This document shows, in pieces, positions 49,063 through 59,459 of a stretch of DNA of 64,000 nt. Source of the DNA: Chlorops oryzae (lineage: Eukaryota > Arthropoda > Insecta > Diptera > Chloropidae); assembly GCA_020466095.1 (NCBI GenBank), contig CM035809.1:19880430-19944429 (forward strand). The letters are read 5' to 3'. How positions within the stretch are numbered: the first letter of the stretch is position 1; each line of letters opens with the position of its first letter. The notes under the pieces are model-generated. The model did not search any database. It saw only the letters and a program-made list of their open reading frames with translations, and was not told where the DNA came from. Position numbers and translations under genes: made by a program.

Positions 49063-49217
49063 GGCCTTTTACACTAGTTAATTCTCATTTTTTTTTTAGG
49101 CGAGCAAAGTGCGGGAATTTGTTGTTGCCTCTTTCGTACGTGGAAACACGGATGTAACTCTAAAAGCGAATAAAAATAAGAGTTAACAGTAAATAATTGA
49201 CTAGTGTAAAAGGGCCC
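49063..49217. mobile_element. Small MITE, GGCCTTTTACACTAGT ends
   Basis: GGCCTTTTACACTAGTTAA at the left and TGACTAGTGTAAAAGGGCC at the right are inverted with one inserted base. A 74-bp relative with GGGCATTTACAC ends is at 50738-50811. The target duplication is unclear. Confidence 0.6.
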
Positions 49218-50539
49218 AATGAAATAAAATTTTTATCGATTGATGTAAACAAATGTTTCGATAATTACCTACAAGTTCGGATTCTTCAGAGAAGCTTTTC
49301 GAAAGAACTAGGATTTTCTAAAAATCTTCCTCGAAAAGAAGAGCTTTTCTTCCTTTCAAGAATTTTAAAGAGCCTCTGGCAACCCTACCACTTAATGAGA
49401 TATCAAGAACGACGATTAATGGCAAACTTTATGTAAAATAACCTTTGATATTTTCAATCGGACAACTTATGTCAATGCCAATTTGGAAGAAAAAGGACTT
49501 TTGTACTTTCAAGGATATAGAATTCACTTTGTTTTCTCTTTGTCTTATTCTTCATGTTAGCCACATGCGATGCAATATTGAATGCATATTTTACACCTGC
49601 GAAATTCTCCACACCTCGCAATCGGTAAAATACACAAATTATTATAAAATTGCAATCCAATTTGGGCAATTATAATTCTATTTGGCGGACTTAAAGATTG
49701 ACGTTAATGTCAGGGTTTTGACAATTACCACGTAGTCCTTTTTGCAGGTTTTTTTTTTTTTTACTTAATAATATAGAAATTAAAGCGCGTGTCTAGGTAT
49801 TAAATTCCTTTCGGTGAGGCAATTTATCGTAAGAATTTTTGCAATGCGATCTGCCTTAACCTAATTAAGTGAAAATGACTACAATTAATTTTTTTTTCTC
49901 TCTCTTTCTCTCTCTATCTGTCGTTCTCTGTCCCTCTTTCACTCTGTCATTCTTCTGTCACAGCGCATTCAATATCAATATGTTTGAGTGAGCATGACAA
50001 CCGCAAAAATTGCATAAATTACATAAAATTGTCAACATTAGACCTGTCTGGCGTTTCGCCAATCGTGGCCGGATTCGGTTTCAGTGGTCGGCATGCAAAT
50101 TAAAAAAAAAATTTTAACTAAAAAAATTTAAAAAAAAAATTTAAAAAAAATTTAAAAAATTTTTTTTTATTAAAAATAATTTAAAAAAAATAAATAAAAA
50201 TAATAATAATTTTTTTCATTCATAGCACCCGCTCTTGCTTGAATGTCGGTTAAGAAAAATTACATTTAAAAGCCTTCAATCGATACATAATCTATTGAGC
50301 AATTGGAGGTCAATGTTAGCGGGATCTGTTCTGCGAAAGAGAATCATTGAAATATGTATTGCCATTCTCTTGGTTGGAGCTTGAGATCGATATACAAATG
50401 TAAATAAAATCGATAACCAGTGTGATAAGAAGATCGATTTCTACTATATCAAAATTCATTCTCATTAAATCGATTTGACAGAACGAACTTTGAAAAAGTA
50501 CGGCATCCCTGAAGCACTTTTGAAGATCGAACTCCACTG
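49218..50539. other. Stretch without supported gene
   Basis: AT-rich, with a pure A/T block at 50101-50215. No exon is supported. Confidence 0.4.
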
Positions 50540-50714
50540 CAGTGATGCCAGATCGAGGGATTTTTCCCATTTTGAAGGATTTTTTCGATTTTACTTTCAA
50601 TGAAAACTCACTTAAAATTTGTACAAGGGATTTTTTCCGATCATTTTTGTATAGAAAAAGGAATTTTTTTCAAATATCCAAGGGAAAAGTGCCACCAAAG
50701 CACTGACAACACTG
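50540..50714. mobile_element. hAT-type MITE, 175 bp, with 8-bp target duplication
   Basis: The left end is CAGTGATGCCAGATCGAGGG; the right end is GACAACACTG (reverse CAGTGTTGTC, 8 of 10 matching). The exact 8-bp direct repeat CTCCACTG flanks it at 50532-50539 and 50715-50722. No coding capacity. Confidence 0.85.
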
Positions 50715-50737
50715 CTCCACTGTTTCCAGCTTTTAAA

Positions 50738-50811
50738 GGGGCATTTACACATTTGATGATTTTCTCAAAATGTCTCTCAAAATAATCTTCAACACGTCAA
50801 GTGTAAACGCC
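50738..50811. mobile_element. Small MITE, GGGCATTTACAC ends
   Basis: GGGGCATTTACAC and GTGTAAACGCC bracket a 74-bp element resembling the ends of 49063-49217. It starts only 24 bp after the hAT MITE. Confidence 0.45.
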
Positions 50812-51227
50812 AGAACTTTTGACATCTAAATCGTTTTGTTTTTTTTTAAATAAAAACAATAGGGAAATTCAAATTTGATATTCGTCTTAAATTGCAAACA
50901 GTTGAGTGACATTTTACCCAATCTGCTCGGAGAAAAAGTTCCGGCTCGTTTGTACAAGAAGAAGAAGCGGCATCATGAAAGGAACAAACGGTGACTTATT
51001 GTTAATAAAACAAGGTAGTTATTTTAAATATTTAAAAGGTTTTACAAAAACTTAAATACACTGAAAAAAATAGTTCAATTTTTGTTTTCTTTTCTGTGCA
51101 AAAATTTTTCTCAGTGTAAAATTTTAAAATAAATTTTCTATATTCCTTGTTTTATTAACAAAATGTCACCGTTTGTTTTATCTTTTTATCTCAATTATTT
51201 CTGGAGATATTTTAAATTTTTAAAAAC

Positions 51228-52330
51228 ATGCCGTATGAGTAATGTGTTCTGTATCATTTTCGTACATTTGTACTAGATATTTGTACTAGAGCATCTACGT
51301 GCACTTGTAATTTTTTGAATATCTCACTGTTGCGCCATTTAATTTGAATGAAACTTTTTTTGAAATGAAAGCAAATACTTAGAGCTAATTTTTAAAAAAA
51401 ATTTTAGAGCGCCGTCAAAGTGGGAATACACTGAAAAAAATTGTTAAAATTGTCTTTTTAGTTCTGTGGGAAAATTTTTCTCAGTGTAAAAATTAAAAAA
51501 AAAATTTTTTTGATTTCCTGTTATATAAGCAATCCGCCAAAGTTTGTTTCATCTTCTTATCGTAATTAGTTTTTGAGATATAAATTGTTTAATTTGTCTT
51601 TTTAGTTCTGTGGGAAAAATTTTCTCAGTGTAAAAATTAAAAAAAATTTTTTTTTTGATTTCCTGTTTTATAAGCAGTCCGCCAACGTTTGTTTCATCTT
51701 TTTATCTTAATTAGTTTTTCAGATATAAATTGTTAAAATTGTCTTTTTAGTTCTGTGGGAAAATTTTTCTCAGTGTGCAAAATTTAAGATTTTTTTTTTG
51801 ATTTCCTGTTATATAAGCAATCCGCCAACGTTTGTTTCATCTTCTTATCGTAATTAGTTTTTGAGATATAAATTGTTAAATTTGTCTTTTTAGTTCTGTG
51901 GGAAAATTTTTTTCAGTGTAAAAATTAAAAAAAAATTTTTTTTTGATTTCCTGTTATATAAGCAATCCGCCAACGTTTGTTTTATCTTCTTATCTTAATT
52001 AGCTTTTGAGATATAAATTGTTACATTTGTCTTTTTAATTCTGTTTTAATTCTCAGTGTACAAAATTTAAGAATTTGTTTTTTTTTTTTATTTCCTGTTA
52101 TATAAGCAATCCGCTTCATCTTCTTATCTTAATTAGTTTTTGAGATATAAAATTTTGAAAAAAGGCTTATTAAAAAAGGATTTTCAAGGATATTTCAAGG
52201 ACCGTTCAAAATAAAAATCTAAAAAGTAGTCTCCACAGTGTTTTTAGATGGGACCTATCGAAAAATCAACAAAATTTAAAAATTCCTTTCATGATGCCGC
52301 ATGCCTTTGCTTAACCCGCCAGACCCTTTC
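51228..52330. repeat. Dispersed repeat, copy 2, with uninterrupted target site
   Basis: Matches 5098-6108 in the same order and orientation. It differs by an internal five-unit array (51440-52150) and by lacking the hAT MITE: AGGATATTTCAAGGAC reads through at 52187-52202. No coding capacity. Confidence 0.75.
51440..52150. repeat. Tandem array, five ~144-bp units
   Basis: Units start at 51440, 51584, 51729, 51872 and 52017 (spacing 144, 145, 143, 145; the last is 134). Each runs ATTGTTAAATTTGTCTTTTT, TTCTGTGGGAAAA, TTTCTCAGTGTA, TTTCCTG, TATAAGCAATCCGCCAACG and TAATTAGTTTTTGAGATATAA. A diverged unit lies upstream at about 51060-51215. Confidence 0.92.
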
Positions 52331-54309
52331 TCTCTCTCAAAATCTCACATTTACACAGTTGTGTGGTACGGGAACAATTTTTTTTTTTTGGTAAAATTGG
52401 CCAATTTTGGGCAGTTTCTTGCAGGACTGGAACGGACTTAATATTTAAAATTTTGACGTAAATTTTTTTTTGATGTAAACTGTCAACTGTCTAAATGCCT
52501 ATATGAACCAAAAATTAGTCCCTTTAAAATTCCCTTAAGGACTTTTCTCCCCTTAGTCTCCACGAAAGACCAGAATTTCCCTTAATTCATAGGAGATTCC
52601 CCTTGCAAAAGCGCCGAAGCTTATCTCATCATTTTTGAGAGGTATTAGCGACCTATTTTCGAGTTTTATGCTCTCGAGGAGGTGTTCTCTTCAATTTGTC
52701 ATTAACAAAAGTTCGCTTAGTTAACTTCAGGGACAAGTATTTTTCATATTTTTCGAAATTGTTTTCATATTTTGGATCCTTTTCTCAATTCACAAATGAT
52801 TTTGAACTATTAAAATATATTTGGAATCGAAATTTCGCGACATCTGACATCGAATGTCATTATATACAATACATTGAAATGTTGTATAGCTACCGATTAC
52901 TTTGTAACGATAATTTTATGCTCGTGACAGTTTGAATGCAACGTTGTGTCACTTGTCTCCTTCTGTTGTTTTAACGATTATTTAAAGATTTTTTCTGATT
53001 TTCAATTGACTTTTAAAAAAAAAACCTCAGAAACATGTTAATATCTCCAAAGCGCCATTTCGGACTTTGCTTGTTGTTGTTTGTTTGTGTTTTTTTTTTC
53101 TTTTTTTCTCGCTCTCTAATTTTAACTTCAAAAGCGTCTTTTCCGTAATCGGCGTCTACGTGCGAAAATTTTTTAATTTGCATTTATTCGCGAAGAATTT
53201 CGATGGCATTGTTTGTAAGTTTTTTTAATTTTTTTTTTTTTTTTTTTGTCGAGAAGAAAAAAAGTTCACTCCAATCGGCCTGAAAGTCGTTTTGTTGATT
53301 TTTAATTTATTTCGAATATTGACGATCATGTAATCTGTGAATTCAATTAGCTCGATTGGCATGCTTCAGGCTTAATAATTTATTATAAGCTCCCTTGGAG
53401 TCGCTCGAAGCCGTCCAAGAATCGAAAGAGGATTGCCTTTGAGTGCAAAATTTACTTTCTTCTCTCGCTATCCCTCTCTGCTGTCCCCCAATATATAAAT
53501 TCTTGCCAACTCAATGCATTCCATTGGTTTTGCTTGAAACTTAATTGTTTAAGCTTGAAAGCTTACCCAATAATGACACTTGAACGTGTCAAAACTCGTG
53601 CCTCTTTTTTGTGTTTTGTTTTCATTCTTGGAAGTTTGAAATTCCATTTAAAGCTTTAACGCCCTTTCGGTTGCTATGTTGCAATTTGTTCTTTTTAATT
53701 TTTTGCATTGATTGCATTTTATTTATTTATTTATTTTCTCTCTTTTTCTTTACCTTTTGCCCGCATTTATGTACTTTTATGTAAACAGAAATAAGAAACG
53801 AAACAGAAAAGAACTCAATTCACGTGCAAAGTTTTGTAAGAGAATAAAAAAAACAAAAAAAAAACCAACGACGAATGTAATGAAGAAGAAAAGAAATTTA
53901 TTAAGGCCAAAGATTGTTCTTGAAGTCACGTTTCTTGTTGCGAATTTTAACGAGTCTTTACTTCAATGGTTCAAAAACCGGTTCTTAGTTTTAAAGCTCT
54001 GTTACGACTAATTTAGTGAGTAGGTTTTTTGTTTCTCTTCTTCTTGGCCTTGAGAAATGAATTGAGGCATAAAACATTTATGCCGGCCTTTAATTTTGTT
54101 GCCAATTGTGGGACGACGGCGACGACGATGCCAAAAATGATATGCAGAAAGAAAAAAAGTGGGGCATAAATATTGATGGACAGGGTTAAAACGAATCGAT
54201 AACACCCTACCATTGTCATAGAATATATGGAATAAGTTCAAGTCTAGTTTGAATTCAATTCATTACAAAGCAATTAGAGAAGGAACTGCTAATTACAAAG
54301 TAACCAGGG
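52331..54309. other. Stretch without supported gene
   Basis: AT-rich with T runs; short open frames only. A partial relative of the 31684-31804 element lies near 52405-52440. Confidence 0.4.
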
Positions 54310-55003
54310 AGGGAGAAGGAAATGGAGAGAAATGGAGAGAGATGGAGAGATGGAGAGAGATGGAGAGAGATGGAGAGAGATGGAGAGAGATGGAGAGAGA
54401 TGGAGAGAGATGGAGAGAAGATTGAGATGGAGAGAATGGAGAGAGAATGGAGATAATGGAGAAAGAATTGGAGAGAGATGGAGAGAAATGGAGAGAGATG
54501 GAGAGAGATGGAGAGAATGGAGATATGGAGAGAGATGGAGAGAGAATGGAGAGAAATGGAGAGAAAATGGAGAGAGAATGGAGAGATATGGAGAGAAATG
54601 GAGAGAGATGGAGAGAGATGGAGAGAATGGAGAGAAATGGAGAGAGAATGGAGAGAATATGGAGAGATATGAGAGAGAATAGGAGAGAGATATGGAGAGA
54701 GATGGAGAGAATGGAGAGAAGATGGAGAGAATGGAGAGAAAATAGAGAGAGATGGAGAGAAGAGAGAGGGAGAGAAATGAGAGAAGATGGAGAGAGAGGA
54801 GAGAATGAGAGATATGGAGAAAAATGAGAAAAAGAAAGAAATGAGAGAGATGGAGAGAGTTGGAGAGATATGGAGAGAAATGGAGATAGATGGCGAGTGA
54901 TGGAGGGAGATGGAGAGAAATAGAGAGAGGTGGAGAGAAATAGAGCGAGAAGTGGAGAGAGGTGGAGGGATATGGAGAGAGATGGAGAGAGAGGTAGAGA
55001 TTC
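54310..55003. repeat. GA-rich minisatellite, (ATGGAGAGAG)n
   Basis: About 690 bp of 6-14-bp units based on ATGGAGAGA, with slippage variants (GGAGAGAAT, GGAGATATG). Open frames on both strands are artefacts of the repeat. It supplies a dense set of GAGAG words, the core bound by GAGA factor. Confidence 0.95.
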
Positions 55004-56012
55004 ATTTACTCGATCGCCTTATAGTCCCGTTGAATCATATTTCAGGTGTTTAAACGTTTAAAAATAATAAAGTACTCGAAATATAAAAATTTTTAAGCAC
55101 CTCTTCTGAGCGAAATAAGTTAAGGTATTAATTCTTTTATACATTTTACAACTTTTACGATTAAGGAGCTTTATTGCATGCTATAAAATGACTACCGAAA
55201 AATTTAGAAGTTCTTAAACTCTTATTGAATGCCTACACTTTGCCTTCCTAAAATTTGATTTTATGGTTCAGTTTTAATACGAATCCCATCCACGTGGATG
55301 TTAGATTAAAAGAAATGTAGGCATTAAAATGCCGAATTGTTTTTTTATTTTTATTTTTTTTTTAAATTTTTTTTTTTGTTATTCAATGCAATTTCAATAT
55401 TGAACAATCATTTGAAATTTCAAAATTCTCGCTTTAAACGAACTTGCGCAACCGGTTCATAATTTTGCTCATTAAAAATGATTTAATTTTGAATTTTTAA
55501 GTTTATTTCAACGAAAAACTGGTTTAAAACTAAATTTGTTTTTAAACTTTCTTAAATATTTTTCTCTTCAATTTTTGGAGAAAACAATTTCCTTCACATA
55601 AGAACTAATCTCGACATTGATTAATAAATTATTTCAATTATTCTGACTGTAAGTAAAATATTAAAATGAAATTAGTGGAAATGAGTCCACTGCCCACATC
55701 AAAAGGCATCTCACTACATCGTCACAGTCGCTAAAACGTCACTCAATTATCACAATTTTCCGCTTTCTTTCATGCTAACTGGCGCAAAGTGATTTTCCTA
55801 CCACCCACTTGAAAGAATTTGAAAAAAAAAAACTCTCATGCGAGATTTTTGTCGTAATTCAATATTGAAATGTCAAGTAGGAAAGCTTAATTTTCTCGTT
55901 TGTTTGATGCATGGGCTGGAATTGAAATTCACTCAGCGTGACTGTTCAAGAATTAAGAAAGCGTTTAATTGCTTCTCTATAATAAAAACAAAAAGATTTT
56001 GAAGAATTTGTT
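55004..56012. other. Stretch without supported gene
   Basis: AT-rich; no exon or element end is supported. Confidence 0.4.
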
Positions 56013-56670
56013 TTAACCCTTTAAAGAGTATTTTTAAAAACGATAGGCGGGTTAGGCATAAAAAATTCATATGTCGTTACTTCTTCTATTTCGTGATGAG
56101 TTTGAACCCAAAAACAACTCTATGAAGAACGAAACCGTTTGATTTCAATTAAGTACCCAATATTTTATAGAGCTGTAAAATATCGTTACTATTCGGTAAA
56201 AAGTAACGATTACTCTAGTCAGTAATCAATAACGTCTCGTTATTGATGGAAGTATCTCGTTACGAGATCTTTTTTTGTGGACATGCCAGCTGATGGTTGC
56301 CAGAGTAATAAAGTACTAATGTAATGGGTGCACAAAACAGTATGGTGGTAGAGTGAGTTGAGTTGATATTTGGTTACCAAATACTGGGTGAAGATTCAAA
56401 GAGCATGAGAGATATTTGATTACTTTATCAACATTGAGTTATTCATGCAACGTCATTCGTTCGTGAACAATGTTTGAAAAAATATAATGAGTACTAAGTA
56501 ACGAGTACCAAGTAACGATTACTTGACAAAAAATAACGATTACACTCGAGTAGTGTAAATTTTAGCATTTTTACAGCTGTAAAATATATTTTACACGAAA
56601 TTCCGACAATAATTGTGTTCATTTTGTCATTTTAGCTCAGCTTTTCTAATAGCAGCTCTCAAAGGGTTAA
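56013..56670. mobile_element. TTAA-CCC element carrying a nested insertion
   Basis: TTAA (56013-56016) plus CCCTTTAAAGAG at the left faces CTCTCAAAGGG plus TTAA (56667-56670) at the right. Removing the inner element at 56168-56585 leaves about 230 bp. The ends match the other CCC-ended elements. Confidence 0.5.
56168..56585. mobile_element. Inner MITE-like element with AGCTGTAAAA ends
   Basis: TAGAGCTGTAAAA at the left and TTTTTACAGCTGTA at the right are inverted. The interior is rich in AAGTAACGATTAC words in both orientations. The 8-bp word ATATTTTA occurs on both outer sides (56160-56167 and 56586-56593), but the right boundary is uncertain by a few bases. Confidence 0.5.
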
Positions 56671-57744
56671 GCATGTCAACCGTAACCTGTTAAAAACACT
56701 TCAATGAATGACACTAAAGGAGAAATGCTTCTCATTTCAATTTAATAAGTTGTTTCGTATCAAAAGGAAATAAAAGCTCAGCTTTTAATGAGTTCTCGGA
56801 TATGGCTATTGAACTGTCAATTAAAAGAAATGACAATTACAGTAACTGTCAAGATAAATCCCTTCATATTTCTTCCCATAACCTTGAAATAAAATGAAAT
56901 AATGACTAAAGATTAATGCATCATATATCATTCGTTTGATATGGTTGTAGGACACAATTAGAGATTTATCTTTATTTGAGTCAATTTAAGTACCGAGTAC
57001 TTGAGTACCAATTTTCTTTCACTAATTGAAGCTCTATAAAAAAAAGTCTCATATATGCAGCCTATATATATTGTCTTTCAAAGCTAATTATCGCTTTACA
57101 TAGAAAAATTTGGAGGAAGGTGAAATAAACGAGAACCGATTAGTATTTGGTACGACTATTAAACAATGGGTTTTCCTGCATATAGCTTGCCTGTCTTACT
57201 TCCCAATTCAGTTTGCAAGGCTAAAAATTAGCGTGGAAAGTCCCATGATTTGTAATGTCAATAAAAAGGGTTGCCAAATATTAAAAATAGATACAAAGAA
57301 GTTACAAATATTGAGCAAAGTTAAAAATATTGAGCAATGAGTATAACTTAAGCATTGGCTAATCGTAGTTTGCAATGGGCTGACGCCGAAATGAGCGAAT
57401 TGCAAGCTCTCTACTAATTTTATACTCTTTGTATTGAGTGAAATATTTGGTTCTATTATTTTCGATTGCCCAAATTTCAATTAATGACCTCATCAGTCGA
57501 CTCGATTCCATTCTAATAAGACCTGGCAGCGTATAAAACTTTTACTGCCGCTATATAAAAGAAATCAGGAAGTTTATTACTACAACTTGCAATGTTTAAT
57601 TCAATAGTTACTTTTTTTTTTTTTTGATAACGATAATTTCTTTCATTTGTGTTTACTTAAACTTTCGTATCTTTTTATCTTGCTTTTGAAAATGTTCTTA
57701 CGCAATCGTGAAGCACTTAACAAAGACAAAAAGATAGAGAGAGT
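56671..57744. other. Stretch without supported gene
   Basis: AT-rich; no exon, promoter or element end is supported. Confidence 0.35.
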
Positions 57745-58150
57745 ACACTGAGAAAAACTTTGTGAGGGAAAATTTTTACTTTTATTTTTTTAATAAATCC
57801 CATATATGGGCGAACTTTAAAGAGCAGAAAAATGTGAAAGGGAACTAACATAAGTTTAAAGAACACTGAGAAAAATTGGTTGGAGAGAAAAATGATAGTT
57901 AATTTTTTTTTTTACTTCGCTGTCATAAAGGAACTTTAAGGAGCAGAAGAATATAAAAATAAAAGTTTACTTAAGTTAAGAATACACTGAAAAAAAATTT
58001 TCCTGGCAGAAAAATTATATTTTTATTTGTTTATTTTTAATAAATCGCTCTCATTAAAATTCGCTTTAAAGGGCACAAAGATATAAAAGAACATTAACTT
58101 AGATTTAGAGAACACTGAGAAAAATGTTGCGGGGGAAATATGGATTCTTA
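57745..58150. repeat. Tandem array, four ~120-bp units
   Basis: Units begin ACACTGAGAAAAA or a near variant at 57745, 57863, 57984 and 58112. Each continues with a GGAAAATT-like block, a T run, AACTTTAAAGAGCAGAAAAAT and TTAAGTTTA. The fourth is partial. Confidence 0.8.
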
Positions 58151-58194
58151 ATTTTTTTTTTAGAAGAATTCGAAAAAAATTTCAAAAATTATTC

Positions 58195-58301
58195 TTAATC
58201 CTTTCACCGCCATTTGACAAATTCACTCCAATGGAATTTTTGACATAAGAGATTAAAATCTTTTTGCATATCTGAGGTTAGTTTGGCAGTGAAAGGGTTA
58301 A
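58195..58301. mobile_element. TTAA-CCC MITE (CCTTTCACYGCCA family)
   Basis: TTAA (58195-58198) then TCCTTTCACCGCCA; TGGCAGTGAAAGGG then TTAA (58298-58301). The 99-bp core has 14-bp inverted ends with two mismatches. Another GACCGTGAAAGGGTTAA end near 58411 suggests a second, incomplete copy. Confidence 0.75.
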
Positions 58302-58639
58302 AACGCGTTCAAATATGAATTAAATCTCCACCCAAAAGTACATTAAGCCAAATTTTGAACCAAAAAAACTTTAAATTTGTGGGACCATCTGAGAACAACT
58401 CGACCGTGAAAGGGTTAAAAGAAGCTAGATACAAATTTTATCTTATATTGATCACTTTGACAACATCCTTTTTCAATGTTTTTCTTGAAAAATAACTGAT
58501 ATTGTTACTTCTCATAAGTTCCTACAGAAAAATGATAGCACAATTTACAAAATTTACAAAATTTCCGTTTACTTTTTGCTCACCCTGAAGTGTTTTTTAT
58601 TCGCTTTGAATTTTTAGTCTATTTTTTTTTTTGAATTTT

Positions 58640-59459
58640 TTTCGAGCAGTCGAACCATGACGTATCTACTGTGAGCGAGCGAATAAAAAGGTGTCTACTC
58701 AGCGATCAATCGATGAACTTTAGACGATTTTTTGCTTCCAAGATACGCTGAGGCGTTCATTTGTAAAAAAAGCACACAAAGAAAAAAAACCATAAAACAA
58801 ACAATAAGGAAAAAAAAATTGATTTAATAGAAAAACATAGAAAAAACCGAAGGAACTGTAAACAATTTAAGCGTAAAATTGAAAAAATTTTGTTCAGTCG
58901 TTGTGTTTGTTTTGTTCCATATGCTGCAACACAGATGCGTGAACATTTCGTTTTGCTACTGGGCTTTATGAAAAGGTTCTATATAAAAAGATGTGAAAAG
59001 AGTGAAAAGATATTAACCAAACAAAATTGAATTTTAAAAAAAAAAGACCCCCTTCACTGGGAGGAAATTTCCCAAAACTCTCATATCGACATGGAATGGC
59101 CAAAAGATATTCTTGTAGACTTTCAGAACTAATATCAATAATAAAAAAAAAACCAAATTCCTTTTCAGCACAAAATTGCCGGTCAAAACACTTAAAAGCC
59201 AACAAAATATCAATTTCTTCGAGTGTACTACACAGTGAGAAAACAAAAAAAAAAAATTTCCTTCAATGTCGTTCAAAAGAAAATATTTTCGTGACGAATC
59301 AACGTAGCGATTTATTTGGAATATTTCCTCAATTCTAACAGTTTCTGGTGATCTGCTGACGAACTGTTAGAAACTTATACAAAAAAAAAAAAAATAAAAA
59401 GACTTCCCCTCTTCCCCTCGACTGTCTCAAAAGAGACGCAACATTCTGAATTCCATTAA
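58640..59459 (+). promoter_or_regulatory. Likely 5' flank and leader of the large exon
   Basis: The sequence before ATG 59460 contains no coding frame joined to it: TAA at 59457-59459 is in frame and adjacent. TTCAGTCGTTGTG near 58895 fits an Inr but has no good DPE. Acceptor-like sites (TTCTAACAG near 59341, CTACACAG near 59233) would allow splicing from an upstream leader. Which applies cannot be told from sequence alone. Confidence 0.35.

Noticed and set aside
54289..55005. 238-codon Ser/Leu/His-rich minus-strand frame and plus-strand Glu/Arg/Met-rich frames
   Set aside because: They are translations of the ATGGAGAGAG minisatellite; no start context, splice sites or non-repeat sequence.
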